A program made the position numbers and the translations under genes. The notes beneath the pieces were generated by a model that saw only the letters and a program-made list of their open reading frames with translations, was not told the origin of the DNA and searched no databases. Shown here piece by piece: positions 32,787 to 42,684 of a DNA stretch of 64,000 bases. Origin of the DNA: Erinaceus europaeus (taxonomy: Eukaryota > Chordata > Mammalia > Eulipotyphla > Erinaceidae); the NCBI RefSeq assembly GCF_950295315.1, contig NC_080165.1:7690417-7754416 (forward strand). Reading direction: 5' to 3'. How positions within the stretch are numbered: position 1 is the stretch's first letter; each line of letters starts with the position of its first letter.

Positions 32787-33136
32787 CTGTTTTTGTTTTT
32801 TGCCTCTAGGGTTATTGTTGGGGCTCAGTGCCTGCACTACAAATCCACTGCTCCTGGAGGCCATTTTTTCCCATTTTGTTGCCCTTGTTGTTACCCTTGT
32901 TATTGTCATTATTATTGCTGTCATTGCTGTTGTTTTTGTTGGATAGGACAGAGAGAAATGGAGAGAGGAGGGGAAAACAGAGAGGGGGAGAGAAAGACAG
33001 ACACCTGCAGACCTGCTTCACTGCCTGTGAGGCAACTCCCCTGCAGGTGGGGAGCCAGGGGCTCGAACCGGGATCCTTACACCAGTCCTTGCACTTGTGT
33101 CACATGTGCTTAACCCGCTGTGCTCCCACCCGGCCC
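32787..33136 (-). mobile_element. Dimeric SINE-A with 14-bp TSD
   Basis: 3' module 'CCTCTAGGGTTATTGTTGG' and 'GCTCCTGGAGGCC', then a complete minus-strand SINE-A. TSDs CTCTTTAYAGAGTT lie at 32773-32786 and 33137-33150, differing at one base. Confidence 0.93.
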
Positions 33137-33281
33137 CTCTTTATAGAGTTTTCATGCTATAGATTTTAAATATTGATCTCACGTTCATTTTATTAGAGGC
33201 ACACATCCAACTTTTCTCTTTCATCAAATCCTTTTATGAAGAGACATAACAATTAGGCACATACCCACAAAAAAAAATAAT

Positions 33282-33610
33282 AGGGGGGCAGGGCGATGGC
33301 CCACTCTATTAAGCGCACATATCACCAGCATGCATGAGGATCTGGGTTAGAGCCTCCACTCCCCACATCCAGGGGGACACTTCACTGGTGGTGAAGCAGG
33401 TCTGCAAGTGTCTGTCTTTCTCTCTCCTCCTCTATCTCCCCCTCCTCTCAATTTCTGTACTGTCAAATAACAATAAGGTAGAAAGAAAGAAAGAAAATAT
33501 TAATATATCTTTAAAGAAAAATTGAGAGAGGTCCCAGGTTAAATCCCAGTAACTACCAATAGCAAGAGCAGAGTGGTGCTCTGATCAAAAGAGAGAAAAT
33601 AAGAGGGAAG
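33282..33610 (+). mobile_element. SINE-A/B copy plus a SINE-D fragment
   Basis: 33282-33500 has head 'GGGGGCAGGGCGATGGCCC', body and GAAA tail. 33529-33610 is a SINE-D body ('GAGGTCCCAGGTTAAATCCC', 'GAGTGGTGCTCTGATC'). Confidence 0.7.
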
Positions 33611-33826
33611 ACTGCAACAAAGTTGCAGAAGCTGAAAAAAAACAAGTCAGAAAATAATATATTTTTAAAATCAATAGCACACAACTACTGGTAAGAGAAA
33701 CTAAAAGTAAAACTTTATTATAAAGAAGAAAAGATCATTGGCCAATGGGGAGAAAGAGAACTCTCTCTCAAATCAATTCTCCCCTCCTGGGTGGGGCAGG
33801 GCAGGAACCATACTCAAAGCATTTCT

Positions 33827-34130
33827 TTTTTTTTTTTTACTTTTATTTTTTTTATATTTATTTTATTTATTTATTCCCTTTTGTTGCCCTTGTTGTTTTA
33901 TTGTTGTAGTTATTATTGATGTTGTTGTTGTTGGATAGGACAGAGAGAAATGGAGAGAGGAAGGGAAGACAGAGAGGAGGAGAGAGAGATAGACACCTGC
34001 AGACCTGCTTCACCACCTGTGAAGTGACTCCCCTGCAGGTGAGGAGCCGGGGTTCGAACCGGGATCCTTATGCCGGTCCTTGTGCTTTGCGCCACCTGCG
34101 CTTAACCCGCTGCGCTACAGCCCGACTCCC
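33827..34130 (-). mobile_element. SINE-A with perfect 15-bp TSD
   Basis: Complete minus-strand SINE-A (poly-T, 'TTTATTCCCTTTTGTTGCCC', 'GGGTTCGAACCGGGATCC', 'GCTGCGCTACAGCCCGACTCCC'). TSDs ACTCAAAGCATTTCT lie at 33812-33826 and 34131-34145. It landed just outside inverted-repeat arm 2. Confidence 0.96.
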
Positions 34131-34147
34131 ACTCAAAGCATTTCTAA

Positions 34148-34308
34148 ACTCAATTTCCCTCTCACTCTCTCCTTGTCCTCTCAAATTATATATTGGGTTG
34201 TCTGAAAAGTCACGACACATTTCTGCACAAATACATCATGACTTTTCCAACAGCCCGATAGTTTCAGTCTTCTCAATCTATGTGCAGGATTCCGGATTCC
34301 CTGAGCCA
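34148..34308 (-). repeat. Inverted-repeat arm 2 (partner 31764-31930)
   Basis: Reverse-complement copy of arm 1 with scattered substitutions and a shorter MITE centre. Homology includes both MITE flanks. Confidence 0.9.
34193..34258 (-). mobile_element. Mariner-type MITE, 66 bp
   Basis: TTGGGTTGTCTGAAAAGTCA at the left and an inverted match at the right, flanked by TA at 34191-34192 and 34259-34260. The loop is about 6 bp shorter than in the copy at 31814. Confidence 0.8.
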
Positions 34309-34836
34309 GTGCATTGAAAGGGAAGTAACTTCATTTAATGGTTAACTACTGTTCTTTCCCGGTAGTGACAGATGCTTAAACTATAGTTCTTTTCTCTACA
34401 GTAAGATATAATTCCTTTTTCTTCCCAGCCCTATTTAAATTATAGTTCTTTCCTCAACTATAAAGTTATTTAAACTAGAGTTTCTCTGTCTCCTCAGCTA
34501 ACATGTGTAAATTAAAGTCTCTTTCATAACATTAATATACAACAAGAGATGTCAACCAAAGCTGCTGTTTTTAACAATACGAGTGGTAACTAGAATTTCT
34601 CAACAATATTTATCATCTCTGCTTGCTCAGTTACAAAGCTGCAAAGCAATTGGCTTTCTAAGGGATAATTTGGCATGAAAAAAGCAAAACCCAGCAGTAG
34701 ATTTAATAAAGCTGAGACTAGACTGTAATTACACAGTAGAGACCCCAACAGTCTCCCAAGCTGGTATTCCGGGGTACTTCTGGATGCGAATGAATGAAAT
34801 ACAAACACCCAGTTGCAGGTTTGCTTAAGAAGCAGC
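34309..34836. other. Unassigned intronic DNA
   Basis: No repeat or coding signal recognised. Confidence 0.4.
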
Positions 34837-35545
34837 AAGAACAAATTGTTGACTACTCATGAACCTACAGGCTGGAATATTGTAGATGAAGATTTGGGGT
34901 CTCCATTTTGGAAATAGCTAGTAGGTCTATTTTAGGTATATTCCAAAAGGCCCATGACCACTAGTTTTTGCCTGAGCCTGACATCTAATATGCAGGTGGA
35001 CCCAAGTTATTGTCTGGGGAGATGATGCCATGGCTGCAAAAGGGCTAGAAAACGGGATCAGGGAAGAGAGTAGCTCCCAAATGTGGGAAAGGGTATAAAT
35101 ATTGTTGACTGTTAACCACATCGATTGGACCTGGGGCCTATATTCAGCATAGGAGCCTATATCTTAACTCTTTTTCAGCCATCAGGTTCCAGATGCTACC
35201 ATGATGCCAACTGGACTTCCCAGGGCAGGCAACCCCACCATGTGTCCTGGAGCTCCACCTCCCCAGAGCCCCACCCGACCAGGGAAGAGAGACACAGGCT
35301 GAGAGTATGGATCCACCTGTCAATGCCCATGTTCAGCGGGGAAGCAATTACAGAAGCCAGACCTTCCACCTTCTGCATCCCACAATGACCCTGGGTCCAT
35401 ACTCCCAGAGGGATAAAGAATAGGGAAGCTATCAGGGGAGGACATGGGATACGAAGTTCAAGTGATGGGAATCATGTGGAATTGTACCCCTCTTATCCTA
35501 TAGTCTTGTCAGTGTTTCCATTTCATAAATGAAAATTAAAAGAAG
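34837..35545 (+). mobile_element. Retroposon E with 5' inversion (twin priming)
   Basis: 34837-35160 is E central sequence in minus orientation, ending on the family coordinate 'GTCAACAATTTGTTCT'. 35160-35545 is the next part of the same element in plus orientation, from 'ATCTTAACTCTTTTTCAGCC' to 'TTTCATAAATGAAAATTAAAA'. Only a few bases are lost between the two parts in family coordinates, as in L1 twin-priming products. Confidence 0.85.
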
Positions 35546-35645
35546 AAGAAGAAGAAGGGGAAGGAGAAGGAGAAGGAGAGGGAGAGGGAGAGGGAGAGGG
35601 AGAGGGAGAGGGAGAGGGAGAGGAAGAGGAAGAAGAAAAAGCAGC
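35546..35645. repeat. Polypurine GGGAGA/AAG array
   Basis: About 100 bp of pure purine on the plus strand: GAA repeats, then about eleven GGGAGA/GGAGAG hexamers, then GAA/GCA. It follows the E tail. Confidence 0.95.
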
Positions 35646-35802
35646 AGCAGCCTGATTCTCAGGTTCATTTCCCCAACCTCATCAATTGAGAAACTTTCCC
35701 TCCCCATTCCTGATAAAAGTGAAGGTTTGTCTTCTGGAAAACAGTCAGAAAGTCTACACTGGAAGACAATCAGAGAATTAAATGAAGAGTTCCTACATAG
35801 AT

Positions 35803-36078
35803 GGAGGCCTGACAGTGGTGCACCGGGTTAGAGCACATAGTACAAAGTGCAAGGACCTGCACAAGGATCCTAGTTCGAGCCCCCGACTCTCACCTGCAGG
35901 GGGCTCACTTCCCAAGTGGTGAAGCAAGTTTGCAGGTGTCTCTTTCTCTTCCCCTCTCTATCTCCCTTTACTCTCTCAATTTTCCTCTGTCCTATCCAAT
36001 AAAATAGAAAAAAAATGACCTCAAGGAGCAGTGGGTTCATAGTGAAGGCACCAAGCCCCAACAATAACCCTGGAGGCC

Positions 36079-36118
<40 letters not shown>
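35803..36118 (+). mobile_element. Dimeric SINE with GA tail
   Basis: SINE-A/B head ('AGTGGTGCACCGGG', box-B 'AGTTCGAGCCCCC'), body, short A run, 3' module 'CCTCAAGGAGCAGTGGGTTC..AATAACCCTGGAGGCC' (36018-36079), then (GA)n at 36082-36117. Confidence 0.88.
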
Positions 36119-36122
<4 letters not shown>

Positions 36123-36584
36123 CTAGAAAATAAAGAATGGCAGGATGTAAAAATAAAAATAATAGTACTGCTGAATGCCAATGCAGATAAAATCTGTTAG
36201 AAAGAAGATTTAAAAAAAAAGAAAGAAAGAAAGGGGGAAAAAATGACAATGGTATGGAACATATAAAAGTTTCAGACCAGGATTGCAATATCTGAATAAA
36301 AAGAATTACAGAAAGAAAAGAGAGAAAGGAAATCATCAAAGAAACAACTCACGAAATTTGTTTTTCAAGGGCCGTCGCTGGCTCCCTGTGGGGACAGTCT
36401 TCCAGCTGGTCTCTGGTGTGAACAGTGAGTGGGGGCAGCACTCTGTCTACTCCACAGTAAGTTCTAGTGTGACCAGAATAGACCTAATTTCTATGTCCTT
36501 GCTGTTGCAACAGCAGGTTAATGATTAAAGTTACCTCTTTGTACTCTTAAAAAATTGTCTTATGCAAAGCAGAATTTGACTGAG
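36119..36584. other. Unassigned intronic DNA
   Basis: GAAA-rich at 36205-36240 and 36315-36330. 36368-36450 is GC-richer than its surroundings but matches nothing I know. Confidence 0.4.
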
Positions 36585-36772
36585 TTTGGAGTATGGCACT
36601 AAAGTAAAAAAAAAAAAAAAACTCTGGGGGAGGAGAGGAGGGGAGGTTTTCAGCTTCACTCTGGAGAAGTGGGGGTATGGGGGTAGAGACACAGACCTTT
36701 GGTGGTGGGAATAGTGTTAATATACACTCCTATTAGTTTATAGTCTTATAAAGCCCTATTTTTTAAAAAAAG
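36585..36772 (+). mobile_element. L1 3' UTR fragment
   Basis: 'GGCACTAAAGTAAAAAAAA', G-rich tract, 'CACAGACCTTTGGTGGTGG' and 'ATATACACTCCTATTAG', parallel to the L1 end at about 28040-28235. Confidence 0.75.
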
Positions 36773-36851
36773 TGTCTTAGGGTCTCAACCTCCATACAAC
36801 TGTACTTGCTACTATTCTGACCTGGACTCCCCTCACTCAACAGTTTCACGA

Positions 36852-36946
36852 AGAAGGAGGAGAAGGAGGAGGAGGAGGAGAAGGAGGAGGAGGAGGAGGA
36901 GGAGAAGGAGGAGGAGGAGGAGGAGGAGAAGAAGAAGGAAGAAGAA
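36852..36946. repeat. GGA trinucleotide array
   Basis: About 95 bp of (GGA)n/(GAA)n, pure purine on the plus strand. Confidence 0.95.
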
Positions 36947-37107
36947 ACACATTCCTGTTCAGGCTCTACTCATAACGCTCTCTATGAAGTAGAGAAGTTT
37001 TCTCCTGTTTCTCATTGCAATGGATATGTAACTTTGATGGAGTAATCATCTTGATACATTGCAACTGTTCTTGAGTCCATGAAGCTTGAGTTCCTTAGGA
37101 GTATGAG

Positions 37108-37110
37108 TCC

Positions 37111-37142
<32 letters not shown>

Positions 37143-37216
37143 CCTCTCCCTCTCCCTCTCCCTCTCCCTCTCCCTCTCCCTCTCCCTCTCCCTCTCCCTC
37201 TCCATCTCTCTCTCTC
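37108..37216. repeat. CT / TCTCCC array
   Basis: About 109 bp of pure pyrimidine: (CT)n then about ten CCCTCT hexamers, then CT. It is the strand-swapped counterpart of the polypurine array at 35546 and ends at a SINE. Confidence 0.95.
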
Positions 37217-37504
37217 TTTCTTTTCCAGGGTTATCACTGGGGGCTCAGTGCCAAGACTGCAAATTCACTGCTCCTGGTGACCATTTTTCTCTCTCATCTT
37301 TTTTATTGGATAGGACAGAGAGAAATTGAGAAAGAAGAGGGTGATAGAGAAGGAGAGAGAAAGATAAGACACCTGCAGACCTACCTCACTGTTTGTGAAG
37401 CTTTCCCCCTGACAAGTGGGGAGTGGGGACTCAAACCCTGGTCCTGTATGAGTCTCTGCACAAAGTACTATGTGCACTTAGCCAGGTGTATCACTTCCCA
37501 GCCT
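37217..37504 (-). mobile_element. Dimeric SINE
   Basis: Module 'CCAGGGTTATCACTGGGGG' and 'CTGCTCCTGGTGACC', then minus-strand body and a diverged head ('GACTCAAACCCTGGTCC'). Confidence 0.8.
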
Positions 37505-37580
37505 CTTTGACTGTCATATCTCCAACTTTGATTGTCCAGTACTGAATTCAAGGGCTACCCAGAGTAATCCACATCAATTT

Positions 37581-37804
37581 TTTGTATTTTATCTTATTTT
37601 ATTTTATGTATTTTTGAGTAGAAGCAAAGAGAAATTGAGAGGGAAGGGGTGATAGAAAGGGAGAGGGAAAAAGAGAGACCTACAGACTCGTTTCAACCAT
37701 TCATGAAGCTTTCCCCCCTGCAGATGGGGGAGCAGGGGCTTGAACCAGGGTCCTTGCACACTATAATATGTGCACTCAACCAGGTGCACCACCGACTGGC
37801 CCTC
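37581..37804 (-). mobile_element. SINE-B
   Basis: TTTTA-rich tail on the plus strand, then minus-strand body ('CATTCATGAAGCTTTCCCC') and head ('GGCTTGAACCAGGGTCC'). Confidence 0.88.
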
Positions 37805-38663
37805 CATCCACCTAATTTTTATTGAATGGATAAATGTGTGGACTATGTAGAATCTGAAGCGTAGGCATCTGTATCTTTGAAAGTCCTATGACTACAGATA
37901 GTGAATGACCCCTTCTTACTGAGGCCATCATTAGACAGTTCGAGGCAACACTGCATTCCCATGCTCAAAGGGTCACCATTTGTGGTTACAGATTATTTAG
38001 TGAATCTGATCTCTCCAGGTTTCCTGTGTTCAGACATAAAACATTCACATTTATCTTGGCAGCCAAGAAGAATTTACGAAGTCTCTTAGCCGTGTACATA
38101 ATTAGATGAATGTGGTAAGCAAACAGCACTCAGATCTTTCCAGTTTAATAATGAAATGCATTGATTTCTCTTCACTTCTTTCTTTTTTCAAGATGTATTT
38201 TTATGCATTTTTAATTGTATCTTCTCCTTTTTCAAGTGAAGGTAAATTATAGCTAGGGTTTAAAAAGGAAATTAAAAGGAAAGAGTAGAAAATAGTCCTC
38301 TTTTTAATTCAACCTACTTTTCACTGGTCTGATGATAGTATTATCAAAGGAGAGACTAGAAAAGATTCCTGGGCTTTGATATTTTTATCAGAAATATATA
38401 CAGATATAGATATATGCTTATATGCCTATGTACTAGATATTATATATTTTATATATTACATTATTACATATTAGAAACATATAAATTACATGTGTGTTAT
38501 ATAATTTTATCTGGTTGCATATATGCATAATGTATCTAGGCTATATACCTATTTACATAAATTTCCTCCTAAGGTGAATAACAACAAGTTGAATTTCCTG
38601 AAAATTCAGTAATTAAAAGACTTAGATACAAAACTAAGTTGCTTTAGAGAAAATAAGGAAATG
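37805..38663. other. Unassigned AT-rich intronic DNA
   Basis: Nothing recognised. 38390-38480 is especially TA-rich. Confidence 0.4.
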
Positions 38664-39036
38664 CAGAGCCAGGAAGATACCTCACACTGACTGCACACCA
38701 CCTTCTCATGCTTGAAGTCCACGGTCACAGGCTCAATTCCCGGCACAACTATAACCCAGATCTGAATAGTACTCGATAGATTGATTGATTGATTGATTGA
38801 TTGATATATAGGTAGATAGATTGATAGAGAGATGATAAGTAGATAGATAGATAGATACAGATTGATAAGTAGATATATAGACAGATAAGATAGATAGATA
38901 GGTGAGATAGGTAGATAGATTTATAGACAGATGATAGATAAGTAGATGATAGATATAGATAGATGATATAGACAGGTAGGTAGGTAGATAAGTAGATAGG
39001 TAGATAGGTAGATAGATAGAGAGAGATAGATGATAG
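38664..39036 (+). mobile_element. Old SINE with GATT and GATA tail arrays
   Basis: 38664-38776 is a diverged tRNA-like element ('CAGGCTCAATTCCCGGCAC', 'CCAGATCTGAATAGTACTC'). It is followed by (GATT)n at 38777-38803 and an imperfect GATA/GTAG array to about 39036. Confidence 0.6.
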
Positions 39037-39096
39037 ATAAATCTCTCTCAGTCTCTCTCATTAAAATAAATCATTTTATAACTTCAAACAGAAATA

Positions 39097-39358
39097 GGAG
39101 CTGGGCAGTGACACGGTTAAGCACACATAGTACCAAGCACAAGGACCGGTTCAAATCCCCGGCTCCCCGCCTACAAGGGGGTTGCTGTACAAGCAGTGAA
39201 GCAGGTCTGCAGGTGTCTGTCTTTCTCTCTCCCTCTCTGTCTTACCCTCCTCTCTCCATTTCTCTCTGTCCTATCCAACAATGGTGACATCAACAATAAT
39301 AACTACAACAACAAGGGCAACAAAAGGGAAAATAAATACTAAAAAAAAATTTTTTAAA
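39097..39358 (+). mobile_element. SINE-A
   Basis: Head 'GGAGCTGGGCAGTGACACGG', box-B 'GGTTCAAATCCCC', tail 'ACATCAACAATAATAACTAC' to poly-A. A small internal deletion precedes box B. Confidence 0.9.
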
Positions 39359-39451
39359 GAAATACAGTTACCAAAACTAAGGGGAAAAGTTGAGTTGGAA
39401 AAATAAACTAAGTCTTGCCATATTTAAAGGAATAAATCTAGGAGGTGCTAA

Positions 39452-39925
39452 AAAAATTTTTTTATTACTGAGACTCGGCGTCTGCACAACAAATCCACTA
39501 TTCCCAAAAGCATTTTTTCTTTCTTTTCCTTTTAAAACATTATTTTATTTGTTTATTCATTCATTCATTCATTCATTCATTGGATTCTACAGAGAGAAAC
39601 TGAGGGGGAAGGGGGAGACTGAGAACAAGAGACAAAGAGAGATGCCTGCAGCAGTGCTTCCCCACTACAGAAGAGCACTGGGGGGAGGGGGTCGAACCCA
39701 GGCCCTTGCAAATGGTAACAGGTGTTCTCAAGCTGGTGTACCAAAATCTGGGCCCTCTATGTTTTCCTCTTTGTCTTATTTGGTAAAACAGAGAAAAAAT
39801 AAGGTGGAAAGGGAAGAGAGAGAGAGAGAGACAAGAGACAGAGAGAGAGACCTGCAGACCTATTTCACTGCTGGTGAAGTTTCCTTCCTTCAGGTAAGGA
39901 CCAAGTGCTTGTGTCAATTCTGTCC
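39452..39925 (-). mobile_element. Dimeric SINE-B and a second truncated SINE
   Basis: 39452-39757: a module remnant ('CGTCTGCACAACAAATCCAC'), an ATTC tail array (39554-39581), minus-strand SINE-B and head. 39758-39925: another minus SINE, GAGA-rich, with its head lost. Confidence 0.75.
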
Positions 39926-39974
39926 CAGAAAAAAAAATTTTTTTTTCACCTATACTTCAATCTATATTCTTTAA

Positions 39975-40248
39975 AAAAAAAAAAAAACTTTTTTTTAATT
40001 TTCCCTTTTGTTGCCCTTGTTGTTTTTTATTGTTGTTGTCATTGTTGGATAGGACAGAGAGAAATGGAGAGAGGAGGGGAAGACAGAGAGGGGGAGAGAA
40101 AGACAGACACCTGCAGACCTGCTTCACTGCCTATGAAGCGACTCCCCTGCAGGTGGGGAGCCGGGACTCCAACCGGGATCCTTAGGCCGGTCCTTGCGCT
40201 TTGCACCATGCCCGTGCACTTAACCCACTACGCTATCACCCAACTCCC
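39975..40248 (-). mobile_element. SINE-A, left arm of an inverted SINE pair
   Basis: Complete minus-strand SINE-A from T-rich tail to 'ACGCTATCACCCAACTCCCC'. Only about 55 bp separate it from the oppositely oriented SINE-A at 40303. Confidence 0.92.
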
Positions 40249-40302
40249 CCCAAAAAAAAAAACTTTTTTAAAGCTCTTAAAAATGTTCTTTTTTATGGGT
40301 GG

Positions 40303-40560
40303 GGGAGCCGGGCAGTAGCACTGCGGGTTAAGTGCACATGGTGGAAAGCACAAGGACCAGCTGCAGGATCCTCGTTCAAGCCCCAGCTCCCCACCTACAG
40401 GGGAGTTGCTTCACAGGCGGTGAAGCAGGTCTACAGGTGTCTGTCTTTCCCTCTCTCTGTCTTCCCTTCCTCTCTCCATTTCTCTCTGTCCTATCCAACA
40501 ACAACAACAGTAATACCAACAACAACAATAAACATCAAGGACAACAAAAGGGAAAAAAAA
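40303..40560 (+). mobile_element. SINE-A, right arm of an inverted SINE pair
   Basis: Plus-strand copy with box A 'GGCAGTAGCACTGCGGG', box-B-like 'CGTTCAAGCCCC', tail 'ACAACAACAACAGTAATACC..AAAAGGG'. It can pair with 39975-40248 in RNA. Confidence 0.92.
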
Positions 40561-40577
40561 TTAAGTTAGAAATAGAA

Positions 40578-40800
40578 AGGTCAACAAGATAGCTCACCTC
40601 CATAGCACTCCTGCTTTGTCATACATGTAACCTCAGTTCCAACCCAGCTCCCACTGCACTAGTGAGACAGCTTCAGGGTCGTGACACCTTTCTTTCCCTT
40701 TCTCCTACTATGTCTCCTGCCTTTTTCCATCTGCAGAAGTCATCCTGGACTATTAGAGCCTCAGTGGTGCCCAAAACTCAAAAATAAATGAGAAGAGTAG
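40578..40800 (+). mobile_element. SINE-F like, dimeric
   Basis: Head 'GTCAACAAGATAGCTCACC', 'CCTCAGTTCCAACCCAGC', CT-rich body, then a module-like 'GAGCCTCAGTGGTGCCC' and A-rich end. Confidence 0.55.
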
Positions 40801-41280
40801 GATATAAATTCAAGAAGTTCTGCATCTATCTAATGAAATTCTTTAGTGACACAAGGAAGGTGATAAAAGGTAGCGTGGAATAAACACTAGAAGAAGGTCC
40901 CTATGGCTAGACACACTCCTTTCTGTACCAAAGGGTTCAAGGAGTATGGTTCAGGGTAAACGTAAAAGACCTACTGAAAGGACATTCTCCATCAGCACCA
41001 CAGTGGCTCATTCTTTCTATGCTCGAGCCCTTCACTCCTCCACCTGTAAACTGTTCGGCCCTAAGGACTCCATATTTTCACTGATTTTCTTTGCTTCCTC
41101 CCACATTTCAACTGTTTGCTAGTTGACCTCACAGAGATGCATCACTCTGAAAATCACCCACCTGGGTAACCCCCCCCCCATGTTCTTTCTCTGTTCTCAA
41201 ACTCTCCTTAAAACTCCTCCCAGGCTAAAATGATTTCCCTTCTGCAATCTATGGTATACTTCACTAGTTTTCTCTTAATT
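40801..41280. other. Unassigned intronic DNA
   Basis: No repeat or coding signal recognised, apart from a C run at 41170-41179. Confidence 0.4.
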
Positions 41281-41868
41281 TTTTTTATCTTTATTCATTT
41301 GTTAGAGACAGCCAGAAATCAAAAGGGAAGAGATGTTGGTTATTATGCTAGGCCCGTTGCATTCCTTGCTGTGGTCTATTTACATAATCATTGTTTTGTC
41401 TGAGACCCGCCCTGCCTGCAGGGCATTGGTTTAATCCCCACTGGTTAGATGGAATTCATGCTCCTTTCCTTCTCTCCACCCACTCTCCTATGTATATTCT
41501 CTTCTGACCTACCACTTCCACCTCTGAAGATATAAAGGCAGATGAATAAAGGCAGAATTGCATTGCGTTCCGCTCAGCCACAGGAGTTCCTGGTTCCTCT
41601 CCCGTGTCGCTGAGTAAGCAGCAGCCTAGCAGACTAGGTTGGCTCCAGTTGAATTCTCTCCAACCCGGAGAGCATGTTCCCAGGGAAGAAACACCCTCAG
41701 GCTAGCCCGGCAGAGAGGGAGACAGAAAAGGAGACAGAGAGACACCTGCAGTCCTGCTTCACCATTCGAAAAGATTTCCCCCTGCAGGTGGAGACCAGGG
41801 AGCTCCAACACGAGTCTTTGCTGATTGTAATATGTGCGCTCAGCCAGGTACACCCCCACCCGGCCCCC
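41281..41868 (-). mobile_element. SINE-B interrupted by an LTR-1
   Basis: The tail side (41281-41333, 'GACAGCCAGAAATCAAAAGG') and the body/head side (41713-41868, 'GGAGACAGAAAAGGAGACAG', 'CCCCTGCAGGTGGAGACC') form one minus-strand SINE when the LTR is removed. Confidence 0.85.
41334..41712 (+). mobile_element. Solo LTR-1 inside a SINE
   Basis: 379 bp, TGTTGGTT...CCCGGCA. It shares the 'GTGGTCTATTTACATAATCA' block with the other LTR-1 copies. TATAAA is at 41531-41536 and AATAAA at 41545-41550. No clear 6-bp TSD: GAGA-rich flanks on both sides are low-complexity SINE sequence, so the duplication is obscured or decayed. No internal viral genes. Confidence 0.88.
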
Positions 41869-42117
41869 TAAGGTACACTTCGAAAGTAATCAATTCAAAA
41901 TAGAAGTTTTATTTCAACCCCTGCTTCTGTATGTTCATCTCTTAATCGTCCCCATCTCAGTAGACAGTGAAACTGTTCATAGAATTGCTCAGCTGATGAA
42001 ATCATGAATCTTGCTTCGTTCCTCTCTTCCTCATGCTCAGCACTGAAACCATCTGCAAGGAAACGATCTCAAACAAATTCGTAAGAAAGTTGAGTCCACG
42101 AAGAATATGAGTTACCG

Positions 42118-42402
42118 GGGATGGGTGGAGGTGCATCTGGTTAAGCGCACACACCACCATGCGGGACCCGGGTTTGAGCCTCCACTCCCCGCCTGTAGGG
42201 AGGATGCTTCATGAGCGGTGAAGCAGGCCTGCAGTTGTCTATCCTTCTCTTCCCCTTTCTGTCTCCCCCTCCTCTCAATCTCCCTCTGTCCTGTCTAATA
42301 AAAATAGGGAAAAAAATGGGAGGGGGATGGCTCTCAGGAACAGTGGATTTGTAGTACAGGCAATCAGCCCCAGCCCCAGCAATAACCCTGGTGTCAAAAA
42401 AG
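42118..42402 (+). mobile_element. Dimeric SINE-B
   Basis: Head 'GGGATGGGTGGAGGTGCATC', 'GGGTTTGAGCCTCC', body, 'CTGTCTAATAAAAATAGGG', then module 'CTCTCAGGAACAGTGGATTTG' and 'CCCAGCAATAACCCTGG' (to about 42398). Confidence 0.88.
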
Positions 42403-42684
42403 AACATTAGTTCCCTAACGCAGTGGTGAAGTCAGATCTTCTCCCATTCTTCTCCTCCTCCCTGTTCCTAGTAATTATTGTATTTTAAAGCAATGCACTT
42501 TTTGAAAAAAATGAGAAAGTATCTATGCTACAAACATGTACCTCTATAGTAAATAACATTTACAGACTATTTTAACTGCTAGATAGCTGTCTTAAATTTT
42601 AAACCCACAAAGTATGAGATATGTATTTAAGTCTACTAGTTAACTGCAATTCCTATAAAGCCTTTAAATGTAAAAAGCAATGGA

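Noticed and set aside
39390..39974. 194-codon plus-strand open frame
   Set aside because: It traverses three SINE fragments and an ATTC array. No domain and no splice context.
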